Below, in pieces: positions 45,100-53,191 of a stretch of 64,000 nt of DNA. The stretch is taken from NCBI RefSeq assembly GCF_947648125.1, contig NZ_CANSMR010000004.1, forward strand, positions 124,001 to 188,000. The letters run 5' to 3'. The position numbers and the translations under genes are program-made. The notes beneath the pieces were generated by a model. The model was given only the letters and a program-made list of their open reading frames with translations, was not told where the DNA came from and did not search any database. The stretch comes from an uncultured Bradyrhizobium sp. Lineage in GTDB: Bacteria > Pseudomonadota > Alphaproteobacteria > Rhizobiales > Xanthobacteraceae. Positions within the stretch are counted from its first letter, which is position 1; each line of letters opens with the position of its first letter.

Positions 45100-46719
45100 A
45101 TGCAGGGCGGCGCTGCAGGATCGGCCTACCGCGGCAGGACCGCCTCGATCGGCTTTGCCCATGGTCCGCTGGTCCGCGTCGATGCGGGCGCCGGCGGCGA
45201 GCGGGTGGCCGGCACGCTGGTCGAGGAGGCGCTGGCCTTGCGCAAGGCGATCGACCTCGCCAGCGGGCAGATCGCCGATCTTGCCGCCAGCGCCGGCGGC
45301 GAAGCCGCGCAGATCCTCGAATTCCAGGTCGCATTGCTGGAGGATGAGGATCTGATCGAGGCGATCTTCGCGTCGATCGGCGAGGGGCGTCCGGCCGATG
45401 TCGCATGGCGCTCGACGCTCGACGAGCAGATCGCGGAGTACAATGCGGCGGCGGATGAGTATCTGCAGGCCCGCTCGTCGGACCTTGCGGACCTGCGCGA
45501 CCGCGTGGTCCACATCCTGCGCGGCGACGAGGGCGAGCCGCTGAAGATCCCGAGCGGAGGCGTCGTCTGTGCCGACGACCTGCCGCCGTCGCGCTTCCTG
45601 GAGATCGACTGGTCCGGCGGCGGCGGCCTGGCGCTGCTGCACGGCAGTCCGACCAGTCACGTCGCGATGCTGGCGCGTGCGCGCGGCATCCCAATGGTCG
45701 TGCAACTCGGTGCTATTCCTCATGCCGGCGCCACGGCGCTGCTCGACGGCGAAGGCGCGACGCTGGAGCTTGATCCCAGCGCCGAACAGGTGCGCATCTT
45801 CGAGAAGCGGCGCGAGAGTCATCGCAAGAGCAGGGCATCCGCGCGCGCGATCCTCCGGCGGCCGACGGCCTCGTGGCGCGGCGAGCACATCAAGCTCCTG
45901 ATCAATATCCAGCGCGTCGACGACCTCGATGATGCGGACGCGCAATATGCCGACGGCATCGGCCTGATGCGGACCGAGTTCCTGCTCGCCGGGCGGAGCG
46001 ACCTGCCGGATGAGGAGACCCAATTCCAGGCCTATGATGCGGTATTGCGCTGGGCCGGAGCGCGGCCGGTCACGATCCGCACCTTCGATGCCGGCGGCGA
46101 CAAGCCGGTGCCCGGCTTTACATTCGACGGCGAAGCCAACCCGTTCCTTGGCGTGCGCGGCTTGCGGCTTTGCCTCGCCCGGCCAGAGATTTTTGCCGTC
46201 CAGCTCCGCGCGCTGGCCCGCGCCGCGGTGCGCGGCAATCTCAAGGTCATGTTCCCGATGGTGACGTCGGCGGACGAGCTCGAAGCGGGACGGAAGCTGT
46301 TCGCCGATATCGTGCAGCGCTTGCAGGCGGACGGCATTGCCGCGATGCTCCCGGAGCTCGGAATCATGGTCGAGGTTCCGGCGGCGGCCCTGGCGGTCTC
46401 GAGCTTCAAGGCGTCGTTCTTCTCGATCGGCTCGAACGATCTCGCGCAATATGTGCTGGCCTGCGATCGTTCCAACGGAGCTCTCGCCCCCCTGATGGAC
46501 CCCTTGCATCCCGCAGTGCTCGAACTGATCGCGCGGACCGCGGAGCACGGCCGCCGTGCCGGCATCGGCGTCAGCCTGTGCGGCGACATGGCGGGTGATC
46601 CGCGCTGTGTTCCCGCGCTTCTGAACTGCGGCCTGCGCGAATTGTCCGTGAACGCATCGGCGCTGGCGCAGATCAAGCAGACCATCGACCGGCTGAGCAG
46701 CGGAGGCAGTGTTGGCTGA
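45100..46719 (+). CDS. Phosphoenolpyruvate-protein phosphotransferase (enzyme I)
   Basis: 539-aa PTS enzyme I. The swivelling domain has the active His in HGSPTSHVAMLARARGIPMV. The PEP-binding barrel has GIGLMRTEFLL, FLGVRGLRLC, GSNDLAQYVLACDR and the catalytic Cys in VSLCGDMAGDP. No N-terminal GAF or NTD of PtsP type, so it is a general EI dedicated to the Dha pathway. ATG 45100 has GGAG at 9 bp. Its end overlaps the next gene by 8 bp. Confidence 0.92.
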   Translation: MQGGAAGSAYRGRTASIGFAHGPLVRVDAGAGGERVAGTLVEEALALRKAIDLASGQIADLAASAGGEAAQILEFQVALLEDEDLIEAIFASIGEGRPADVAWRSTLDEQIAEYNAAADEYLQARSSDLADLRDRVVHILRGDEGEPLKIPSGGVVCADDLPPSRFLEIDWSGGGGLALLHGSPTSHVAMLARARGIPMVVQLGAIPHAGATALLDGEGATLELDPSAEQVRIFEKRRESHRKSRASARAILRRPTASWRGEHIKLLINIQRVDDLDDADAQYADGIGLMRTEFLLAGRSDLPDEETQFQAYDAVLRWAGARPVTIRTFDAGGDKPVPGFTFDGEANPFLGVRGLRLCLARPEIFAVQLRALARAAVRGNLKVMFPMVTSADELEAGRKLFADIVQRLQADGIAAMLPELGIMVEVPAAALAVSSFKASFFSIGSNDLAQYVLACDRSNGALAPLMDPLHPAVLELIARTAEHGRRAGIGVSLCGDMAGDPRCVPALLNCGLRELSVNASALAQIKQTIDRLSSGGSVG

Positions 46720-47134
46720 CACGGCGGCCGATGAAGCGCCCGAAGCCGGCGCAGTTGCGGCCTACAAGCGCATCTTCAAGGAAGTGCTGGAGAGCCGCCC
46801 GTCCGGCATGCGGCTGCGCCTCGCCCATGCCATGGGCAAGAACCGCAGCTTCGTCAGCCAGATCAGCAATCCGGCCTATCCGGTGCCGATCCCGGTGCAG
46901 CACCTCAACACGATCTTCGATGTCTGCCACTTTCCGCCGCAGGCGAAGACCGCCTTCCTGCGCGCCTATGCGCGCGCGCACCCGCGCCGCGTCGGCCGGT
47001 TGAGCGAAGGATCGCACGAACGGACGCTGACATTGCATCTGCCGGATCTCGGCAGCGCCAAGCGTAATGCCGAGCTCGACGCGCTGCTGCAGGAATTCAC
47101 GCGGCGCCTGATCGGCATCATGCGGGAAAAATAG
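46712..47134 (+). CDS. Small HTH-like protein in the Dha operon
   Basis: 140-aa basic protein. LRLAHAMGKNRSFVSQISNPAYPVPIPVQHLNTIFDVC (about residues 35-72) looks like a helix-turn-helix with a following dimer helix; the C-terminus is an acidic/basic helix (AELDALLQEFTRRLIGI). It may regulate the operon. Start TTG 46712 (GGAGG at 5 bp) is preferred over GTG 46709. It overlaps enzyme I and precedes dhaK by 33 bp. Confidence 0.7.
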   Translation: MADTAADEAPEAGAVAAYKRIFKEVLESRPSGMRLRLAHAMGKNRSFVSQISNPAYPVPIPVQHLNTIFDVCHFPPQAKTAFLRAYARAHPRRVGRLSEGSHERTLTLHLPDLGSAKRNAELDALLQEFTRRLIGIMREK

Positions 47135-47167
47135 GCGAAAAACGCCGAACGAAGCGGGGAGGACACC

Positions 47168-48151
47168 ATGAAGAAGTTCATCAATGCGGTCGACAATTTG
47201 CTCGGCGAAAGCCTTGACGGCTTCGCCGCCGCGCATGCCGATCTGGTCGTGCTCGGCGCCGAGCGCAAATTCGTGCGCCGCCGCGAGCTGAACGGCAGGA
47301 AGGTCGCGCTGGTCTCAGGCGGCGGCAGCGGGCATGAGCCGCTGCACGCCGGCTTCGTCGGCTACGGCATGCTGGATGCCGCCTGTCCGGGACAGGTGTT
47401 CACCTCGCCGACGCCCGACCAGATCGTCGAGGCCGCGCAGGCGGTCGCAGGCGATGCCGGCGTGCTGTTCATCGTCAAGAACTATGCGGGCGACCGCATG
47501 AACTTCGAGATGGCCGCCGAGATCGCCGAAGGCCGCACCGCCACCATCGTGACCGATGACGATGTCGCGGTCGAGAAGTCGACCTACAGCATCGGGCGCC
47601 GCGGCGTTGCCGGCACCTTGATCGTCGAGAAGATCGTCGGCGCCGCCGCCGAGAAGGGCGCCGATCTCAAGACCTGCGTGGCGCTCGGCGAGCGCGTCAA
47701 CGCGCGGACGCGTTCGATGGGCGTGGCGCTGACCAGCTGCACGGTCCCGGCCGCGGGCACGCCGACCTTCGCGCTCGGCGCGGACGAGATGGAGATGGGG
47801 GTCGGCATCCACGGCGAGCCGGGCCGCCGCCGCGTCAAGCTCGTGGAGGCCGACGCGATCGCATCGGAAATGACGGCCGCCATCGCCGACGATCTTGCCG
47901 CGCCCGCAGGCTCCGAGGCGCTGCTGCTGGTCAACGGCTTCGGCGGCACGCCGACGATCGAGCTCTATCTGATGTACAACGCCGCGCGCCGCATGCTCGA
48001 GCAGCGCGGGCTGCGCATCGCGCGCTCGCTGGTCGGCAGCTACGTCACCTCGCTGGACATGGCCGGCTGCTCGCTCACCGTGAGCCTGCTCGATGCCGAG
48101 ACGTCCGCGTTGTGGGACGCCCCGGTACGCACGGCCGCATTGAAGTGGTGA
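47168..48151 (+). CDS. dhaK: Dihydroxyacetone kinase subunit DhaK
   Basis: 327-aa substrate-binding subunit. H215 in MGVGIHGEPGRRR forms the hemiaminal bond with dihydroxyacetone; H56 (GGGSGHEPLH) and D109 (KNYAGDRMNF) line the pocket. No fused DhaL domain, so it belongs to the PEP-dependent type. ATG 47168 has GGGGAGGA upstream. Placed last, after the regulator, as an unusual order (dhaL-dhaM-ptsH-ptsI-reg-dhaK). Confidence 0.93.
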   Translation: MKKFINAVDNLLGESLDGFAAAHADLVVLGAERKFVRRRELNGRKVALVSGGGSGHEPLHAGFVGYGMLDAACPGQVFTSPTPDQIVEAAQAVAGDAGVLFIVKNYAGDRMNFEMAAEIAEGRTATIVTDDDVAVEKSTYSIGRRGVAGTLIVEKIVGAAAEKGADLKTCVALGERVNARTRSMGVALTSCTVPAAGTPTFALGADEMEMGVGIHGEPGRRRVKLVEADAIASEMTAAIADDLAAPAGSEALLLVNGFGGTPTIELYLMYNAARRMLEQRGLRIARSLVGSYVTSLDMAGCSLTVSLLDAETSALWDAPVRTAALKW

Positions 48152-48195
48152 TCGCGGGCCACGGTCGTTTCGTACGCGCGCGGTCTATTGATTAG

Positions 48196-48798
48196 TCAGC
48201 GGAGTGACCAGACAATGGCGAGGCCGATTGCGGTGAGAAGCCCGAAGCCGACAAGCCATCGGTGATATCTGTCGATCGACTGTAGAAGTTGCGATCCCCA
48301 GAACATGACCAGGGCGGCCACGATCACGAAATGCAGGAGACGGCCGATTACGGCGGCGACCGTAAAGGTCAGGAGATTCATCGATGCGACGCCGGCGGCA
48401 ATGGCAATGAACTTGAACGGGATCGGCGTGAAGCTCTTGGCGATAATGATCCAGAGCCCCCAATCCTCAACAAGCTTCTGGTACCGTCGAAAGTTGTCGG
48501 CTTGCCCGTAGATATTGACTAGCGTCTCTCCGACCGTAGCCCAGGCGAGATGGCCGATGCCGTAGCCGGCCAGGGCACCGACAGACGACGCTATGACGCA
48601 AACGCCGCATAGGAGAAAACTCCGCTCCGGCCGCATCAGCAGCATCGGCACCAGCAGCAGGTCGGGCAAAACCGGCAAGACCGAGCTATCGGCAAACGCG
48701 ATCAGCGCGAGCAGGGCGAGACCCCAACCGCTGTCCGAGAACGCTTCGGCGCGACGTCGCCAGACGTCACGACTTGTAGAAAAGAGAAGCATGATCAC
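48196..48798 (-). CDS. VTT/DedA (YqaA-like) membrane protein, second copy
   Basis: 200-aa membrane protein paralogous to 20323-20904. FADSSVLPVLPDLLLVPMLL and IIAKSFTPIPFKFIAIAAGVAS correspond to the two conserved loops of the first copy. ATG 48798 begins MIMLLFSTSRDVW. Relatives affect membrane lipid balance; a nearby uppP (49677-50546), whose enzyme also handles C55 lipids, makes a shared lipid-carrier role conceivable. Convergent with dhaK. Confidence 0.82.
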   Translation of the reverse strand: MIMLLFSTSRDVWRRRAEAFSDSGWGLALLALIAFADSSVLPVLPDLLLVPMLLMRPERSFLLCGVCVIASSVGALAGYGIGHLAWATVGETLVNIYGQADNFRRYQKLVEDWGLWIIIAKSFTPIPFKFIAIAAGVASMNLLTFTVAAVIGRLLHFVIVAALVMFWGSQLLQSIDRYHRWLVGFGLLTAIGLAIVWSLR

Positions 48799-49223
48799 TC
48801 ATCAACCTGCGACCGGAGCCAAATCGACTACGGTCGCCTTCAAAAGCGCCCGCTTCGCACGGTCTATGACTATCTCCGGTCGCGATGAGACTGCACGCGA
48901 GATTCCGAGGGCGATCACAGTCGGAGATATGCGGTCATGTGCGCGATGCGCGGATCGAAATTCACGACAGGCAATATGGCCGGTAGATAGTTTGCTCGCC
49001 TCCTGTCGACATTGCGGCATATGAGCACACGATAGCGCGCTACGGGTCAGACAGCGAAAATATCTGCCGAATGTAAGGATGGTGTAAGTTGCCGACCGTA
49101 TGAGACGATCGCGACAACAATCGACGACGCTACTGCAAGGACGCGGTGCAGAGCGCGAATAGGCCGTTGCTCGGCCTGTGCCGCGCAACGGTATCCATCG
49201 GGAGCACGCGCGGCGAAGCTGAA
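48799..49223. other. Gap without a recognisable gene
   Basis: 425 bp between divergent genes. Several frames are open on both strands, but none shows a credible start or protein-like composition. The region is more A/T-rich than typical and should hold promoters in both directions. Confidence 0.4.
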
Positions 49224-49577
49224 ATGCGAAATGGAGCGTTGGTAGCCTGCCTCTCGGCTCTGGTCTTGCTGATACTCGCAGAACCCGCCCACGCGGCAGA
49301 GTGGCGCTATTGTCTTGCGCTATCTCAAGCCGAGCACAGGGTCTACATGTCCTATCCGTTTCAATGCGCAATCGATGACTCTCAGGAATTGGAGCGAATG
49401 CTCCGGGGCTCGCTCACCCGTGCTGGTGTTTCGGTCGATACCGTTCAGTGTCCGCGCGGCAGTGATGAGCGCAGCATTTTGACCATGCGCGACCATGCCA
49501 TCACGTTCAATCGACAAACGCAGATCGACGTGGTCGCTGTCAAATGGCGTCCGGGAGTTCGCCTTGGATGCGAATGA
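49224..49577 (+). CDS. Small exported protein, function unknown
   Basis: 117-aa protein with a signal peptide (ACLSALVLLILAEPAHAA) and a compact mature domain with four Cys (WRYCLALS, PFQCAID, VQCPRGS, and CE at the end), perhaps forming two disulfides. It includes QAEHRVYMSYPFQC and DHAITFNRQTQIDVVAV. ATG 49224 has GCGGCGAAG just upstream. No family recognised. Confidence 0.6.
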   Translation: MRNGALVACLSALVLLILAEPAHAAEWRYCLALSQAEHRVYMSYPFQCAIDDSQELERMLRGSLTRAGVSVDTVQCPRGSDERSILTMRDHAITFNRQTQIDVVAVKWRPGVRLGCE

Positions 49578-49676
49578 CGGTGCTTTGCGGCTGCCGATAT
49601 TCGGCACGAGCCTCGCATGCCTCGAAGCGTGGGCAGGATCAACACGCCGAGCGATCGGCATCGTGAGCGGGTATCC

Positions 49677-50546
49677 ATGGCAAGTGCGTGCACACAGGGC
49701 GTTGACACGGGTTTCGTCGCGCTTGGCTACGGGAAGGTCGCCGCCCTAGGGGTCCTTCAAGGAGTAACCGAGCTATTGCCGATTTCGTCCACTGCACACA
49801 TGCGCCTGGTGCCAGCCGTTCTGGGTTGGCAGGATCCAGGATCGGCGTTCTCCGCCGCCATGCAACTTGCCGCGGTGGTTGCCGTCATAAGCTATTTTTG
49901 GCGAGACGTGCGCGCACTCGCGGTGAATTCGGTTTCCGCAATGAGACGCGGGCGGTTCCACGACCGATGGTTTCGTCTGGCTCTCTGGATCGTCTTGGCA
50001 ACCATCCCCATCGCTGTCGCGGGGCTGCTGGCGTCCAAGCTTCTGAACACCTGCAATTCGCCTCTTCGTGGACTTACGGTCATCGGCTGGGCCTGCGTTG
50101 CGATGGCGTTCCTTCTCGGCGCGGCCGAACTGTGTGCCAAGCATCGTCGGACCATCGATCAATCGCGCTTTTCCGACGCGATGCTCATCGGGTTGGCTCA
50201 GGTCGGGGCGTTGATACCCGGTGTATCGCGCTCGGGTTCGACCTTGACGGCGGCGCTTGCGCTCGGCTTCAAACGGGATGAAGCGGCGCGTTATTCATTT
50301 CTTCTGGGCTTGCCCGCGATCACCTTGGCCGGCCTTAAGGAGCTGTGGGAGCTGTACCATCTTCATCTCGGCTATCACGCGTGGTCGGTCCTGATTGTCG
50401 GCCTCGCAGTCGCGTCCGTTTCAGCGTTCGCTGGGATCTGGAGCTTGATGCGCGTGCTGGAACGATTTTCGAGTTGGCCGTTCGTGATCTACCGGTTCGG
50501 CCTCGGCCTCGCTATCCTTGCGGGGGCGACGGCAGGGATTCTTTAG
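49677..50546 (+). CDS. uppP: Undecaprenyl-diphosphatase (UppP/BacA)
   Basis: 289-aa multi-helix membrane phosphatase that recycles undecaprenyl pyrophosphate for peptidoglycan synthesis and gives bacitracin resistance. The two signature motifs are GVLQGVTELLPISSTAHM (E and S/T of the first motif) and PGVSRSGSTLTAALALGF. ATG 49677 has GAGCGGG upstream; a start at 49617 would add 20 residues. It stands alone after the small exported protein; codon usage looks less GC-biased than in the core genes. Confidence 0.9.
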   Translation: MASACTQGVDTGFVALGYGKVAALGVLQGVTELLPISSTAHMRLVPAVLGWQDPGSAFSAAMQLAAVVAVISYFWRDVRALAVNSVSAMRRGRFHDRWFRLALWIVLATIPIAVAGLLASKLLNTCNSPLRGLTVIGWACVAMAFLLGAAELCAKHRRTIDQSRFSDAMLIGLAQVGALIPGVSRSGSTLTAALALGFKRDEAARYSFLLGLPAITLAGLKELWELYHLHLGYHAWSVLIVGLAVASVSAFAGIWSLMRVLERFSSWPFVIYRFGLGLAILAGATAGIL

Positions 50547-50781
50547 GAAGAGCCTTGGTCGGTTCGGGTCCACAGACGCCAAAGAGCAGCGATGGTGAGC
50601 ATGCTCTCATGGGGTCTGCATATTCGTGCCGAGCGCCGATGGGCGGCACGGTCTGGGAGGGCGTGCAGCTCGCAGCATGCTCACTACAGCCGTATCGCAG
50701 TCTTCCTGACATGAGATTGTTACACAGCCTGCCTATGGTCCCCGCCCGACCATGACAGGCCTGTAAACGCGAGGAGCCGAG

Positions 50782-51474
50782 TTGACCCCGGATGCGCCAG
50801 CGCGAGTCTGGAGCACTCGGCGGCTGTGCCGTGCTCTGATGTTCGGCGTCTGTCTTGTCCTGGCGCCGCCGAAAGCATCGGCACAGGAGGCGCAGATCGA
50901 CTTTGATATCGTAGCCCAGCCGCTGGCCGCCGCGCTCGAGCAGTATGGTGCTGTGGCTGGGCGGAACGTCCTCTACAACAGCAACCTGACGGCCGGACTG
51001 CGTTCCAGCGCCGTGCGCGGGCCCATGACCGCGGACATGGCGCTCGCGCGTCTGCTCGCGGGCAGCGGTCTGTCGGCGCGTGTGCTCGGAGAGACGTCTT
51101 TCATGCTTTATCCAGTACCGGCCACGGCGCAGGCGGCGCTGCCGGTTCCGGTGAGCCATTATTATGCGCGGCTACAGACCAGCCTTCGGGCCGCACTCTG
51201 CGCGGAGGCCGATGCACGGCCGGGCCGATATCGGATCGCGCTACAGTTCTGGATCGATCCGGCCGGCAACGTCGAGCGGTTCGCGCGGCTGGGATCGGCG
51301 GGCAGCGCCGCGGTCGATGCGGGCATCGATCACGCGCTGCGCCGGATACAGGTCGACGCGCCGCCGCCGGCGGGCCTTGCACAGCCAGTGACCCTGGTGA
51401 TCGTCCCGCAAGGACCCGGCACAACGATGGCCTGCAATGGCTCTCCGGCGCGCCGCGCCAGCGCGGCGCCATGA
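50782..51474 (+). CDS. Periplasmic STN-domain protein with TonB-like C-terminus (VreA-like)
   Basis: 230-aa exported protein: signal peptide to about residue 34 (ALMFGVCLVLAPPKASAQ), an STN domain (about 39-112; IDFDIVAQPLAAALEQYGAVAG, then LLAGSGLSARVLG) and a C-terminal TonB-C-like domain (RYRIALQFWIDPAGNVERFARL). It lacks a beta-barrel. It likely passes a signal to the FecR-like protein encoded two genes on. TTG 50782 has GAGGAG at 5 bp; the stop overlaps the sigma-factor start by 4 bp (ATGA). Confidence 0.8.
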   Translation: MTPDAPARVWSTRRLCRALMFGVCLVLAPPKASAQEAQIDFDIVAQPLAAALEQYGAVAGRNVLYNSNLTAGLRSSAVRGPMTADMALARLLAGSGLSARVLGETSFMLYPVPATAQAALPVPVSHYYARLQTSLRAALCAEADARPGRYRIALQFWIDPAGNVERFARLGSAGSAAVDAGIDHALRRIQVDAPPPAGLAQPVTLVIVPQGPGTTMACNGSPARRASAAP

Positions 51475-51986
51475 CCGAGGCTTCCCTGACGCTGATCAGA
51501 CGCCTGCTGGTCGAGCGCTACGATGAACTCAAGCGACGGTTAACGCGACGGCTGGGATCGTCCGAGCTCGCGGGCGAGGCGTTGCAGGACGCCTGGCTCC
51601 GCATCGCCCAGGTGGATTCGGTCGGTGTCGTCCGCAATCCCGGCAACTATGTCTTCGGTGTCGCCATGAACGCGGCGCGTGATCGCCAGCGTACTGCCGA
51701 TAGCCGGACCCTGAGCGCCGCCGAGGTCGACGGACTGCTCGAGGTCGCCGATGGCGCGCCCGATCCGGAGCAGGTGGCGCGCGCGCGTTCGGACCTGCGT
51801 GGGCTGGAAGCCATCCTGCGCGAGCTGCCGCCGCGCCGCCGCGCGATTCTGCTCGCAGCACGGCTCGACCAGATGCCGCGGCAGGAGATAGCCCGCCGCT
51901 TCGGCATTTCCCTGCGCTTGGTCGAGCTGGAGCTGCAACGGGCGCAGGAATATTGTCTGGCGCGGCGCGATCGGAACGGCGGATGA
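51471..51986 (+). CDS. ECF sigma factor (FecI-like)
   Basis: 171-aa RNA polymerase sigma-70 factor of ECF type. Region 2 spans LIRRLLVERYDELKRRLTRRLGSSELAGEALQDAWLRI, and region 4 is in LRELPPRRRAILLAARLDQMPRQEIARRFGISLRLVELEL. It should direct transcription of the locus or of the TpsA exoprotein when freed from its anti-sigma. Translationally coupled to the STN gene (ATGA) and to the next short frame. Confidence 0.88.
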   Translation: MTEASLTLIRRLLVERYDELKRRLTRRLGSSELAGEALQDAWLRIAQVDSVGVVRNPGNYVFGVAMNAARDRQRTADSRTLSAAEVDGLLEVADGAPDPEQVARARSDLRGLEAILRELPPRRRAILLAARLDQMPRQEIARRFGISLRLVELELQRAQEYCLARRDRNGG

Positions 51987-52084
51987 GCATGCGGATTCGC
52001 CTGGTTGGAAACGTCTTCCTGAGAGCGGTGGCGCGAGCCGCCGCATCTTGGCGTAGGCAGGCACGGGGCGGACGCCGGCCATGA
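51983..52084 (+). CDS. Possible 33-aa linking ORF between sigma and anti-sigma
   Basis: The ATG at 51983 overlaps the sigma stop (ATGA), and its own TGA overlaps the fecR-like ATG 52081 (ATGA again). The product (MSMRIRLVGNVFLRAVARAA, then Arg-rich) is basic and unlike known proteins. It may serve only to pass ribosomes on. Confidence 0.3.
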   Translation: MSMRIRLVGNVFLRAVARAAASWRRQARGGRRP

Positions 52085-53067
52085 GCGCGAAGGACGACGG
52101 CGACATGGAACTTGATCCGCTCAAGCGGGAAGCGGTGGGGTGGGTCCGGCATCTCACCTCCGGACGGGCCACCGCGGCGGACGCCGACGCGCTGCGGCGC
52201 TGGTGCGCCCAGAGCGCGGAGCATGTTGCCGCCTTCACCGCTGCGAGCCGGCTGTGGCGAGATCTTGCTCCGGCTGGCCGCAATGTCCGGGCAGCAATGA
52301 TGACCGGACAGTTGCCGCGTGCTTCGCGTCCGCTCCACCGCCGTGCGTTGCTTGGTGGCGGGCTCGCGGCCGCTGCCTCGGCGGCAGGCGTCTATGCGCT
52401 TGCGCGTCCGCCGCTCGGTCTGTGGCCGTCGTGGTCGGAGTTCGCGGCCGACTACCGGACCGGCACCGGCGAGCAGCGCCACGTGTCGCTGCCGGGCGAT
52501 GTGTCAATCCAGATGAACGTGCAGACCAGCATCGTGCTTCGGCCTGCCGATCCCGACGCGGCACGGATCGAATTGCTTTCCGGCGAGGCGGCGTTCGCCA
52601 CATCCGGGCGCAGTTTTGGCGTACGCGCGGCCGACCGCTGGATTGTCGCGGACAAGGCGCAGTTCGACGTGCGCTATGTGCCGGCTGGCGGCGAATGGCC
52701 GGTCTGTGTGACGTGCCTCAAGGGCGAGCTACAGGTCCAGGGCGGCGCCCAGGCGATCGCCCTGAAGGAGGGCCAGCAGCTGCGCTACGACGCGCGAGGG
52801 GAGACACTTGTCGCCGCCGATGTCGAGGCTGCTTCCGCCTGGCAGCGCGGCTTCCTGCTGTTTCGCTTCACGCCGCTATCCGACGCGGTCGAGGAGATCA
52901 ACCGCTACCGGCCTGGCCGCATCTTCATCGTCAATGCGGCGATCGCACGGTTGCCCGTCAGTGGCCGCTTCCGCATCGATCGGATGGACGAAGTTCTGAC
53001 CCAGATCCAGCAGGCGTTCGATGCGCGTGTGCGGTTGCTGCCTGGCGGGATCGTGCTGCTGAGCTGA
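52081..53067 (+). CDS. FecR-like anti-sigma factor
   Basis: 328-aa inner-membrane regulator. An N-terminal cytoplasmic domain (about 1-75, WVRHLTSGRATAADADALRRW, FecR_N type) binds the sigma factor. One membrane segment follows (ALLGGGLAAAASAAGVYAL), then a periplasmic FecR domain (HVSLPGDVSIQMN, FQTR-like GEAAFATSGRSF) and a C-terminal STN-like end (AVEEINRYRPGRIFIVN). It should receive the signal from the VreA-like protein. Confidence 0.87.
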   Translation: MSAKDDGDMELDPLKREAVGWVRHLTSGRATAADADALRRWCAQSAEHVAAFTAASRLWRDLAPAGRNVRAAMMTGQLPRASRPLHRRALLGGGLAAAASAAGVYALARPPLGLWPSWSEFAADYRTGTGEQRHVSLPGDVSIQMNVQTSIVLRPADPDAARIELLSGEAAFATSGRSFGVRAADRWIVADKAQFDVRYVPAGGEWPVCVTCLKGELQVQGGAQAIALKEGQQLRYDARGETLVAADVEAASAWQRGFLLFRFTPLSDAVEEINRYRPGRIFIVNAAIARLPVSGRFRIDRMDEVLTQIQQAFDARVRLLPGGIVLLS

Positions 53068-53191
53068 GCACGGTTGCCGCGACCTTCCGCTCTGCGGCGA
53101 CACGAAACTTTCACAAAAATCCCTTGCGGCTTTCGGCTGGGCTTCCCGTCACGCTGGTGTGACCTCTGCGATGTTCGCTGGAAGGACTGTC

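Noticed and set aside
53068-53191. ECF-type promoter before the TpsA gene (GAAAC ... CGTC)
   Set aside because: The two boxes I could find are about 40 bp apart, too far for an ECF promoter.
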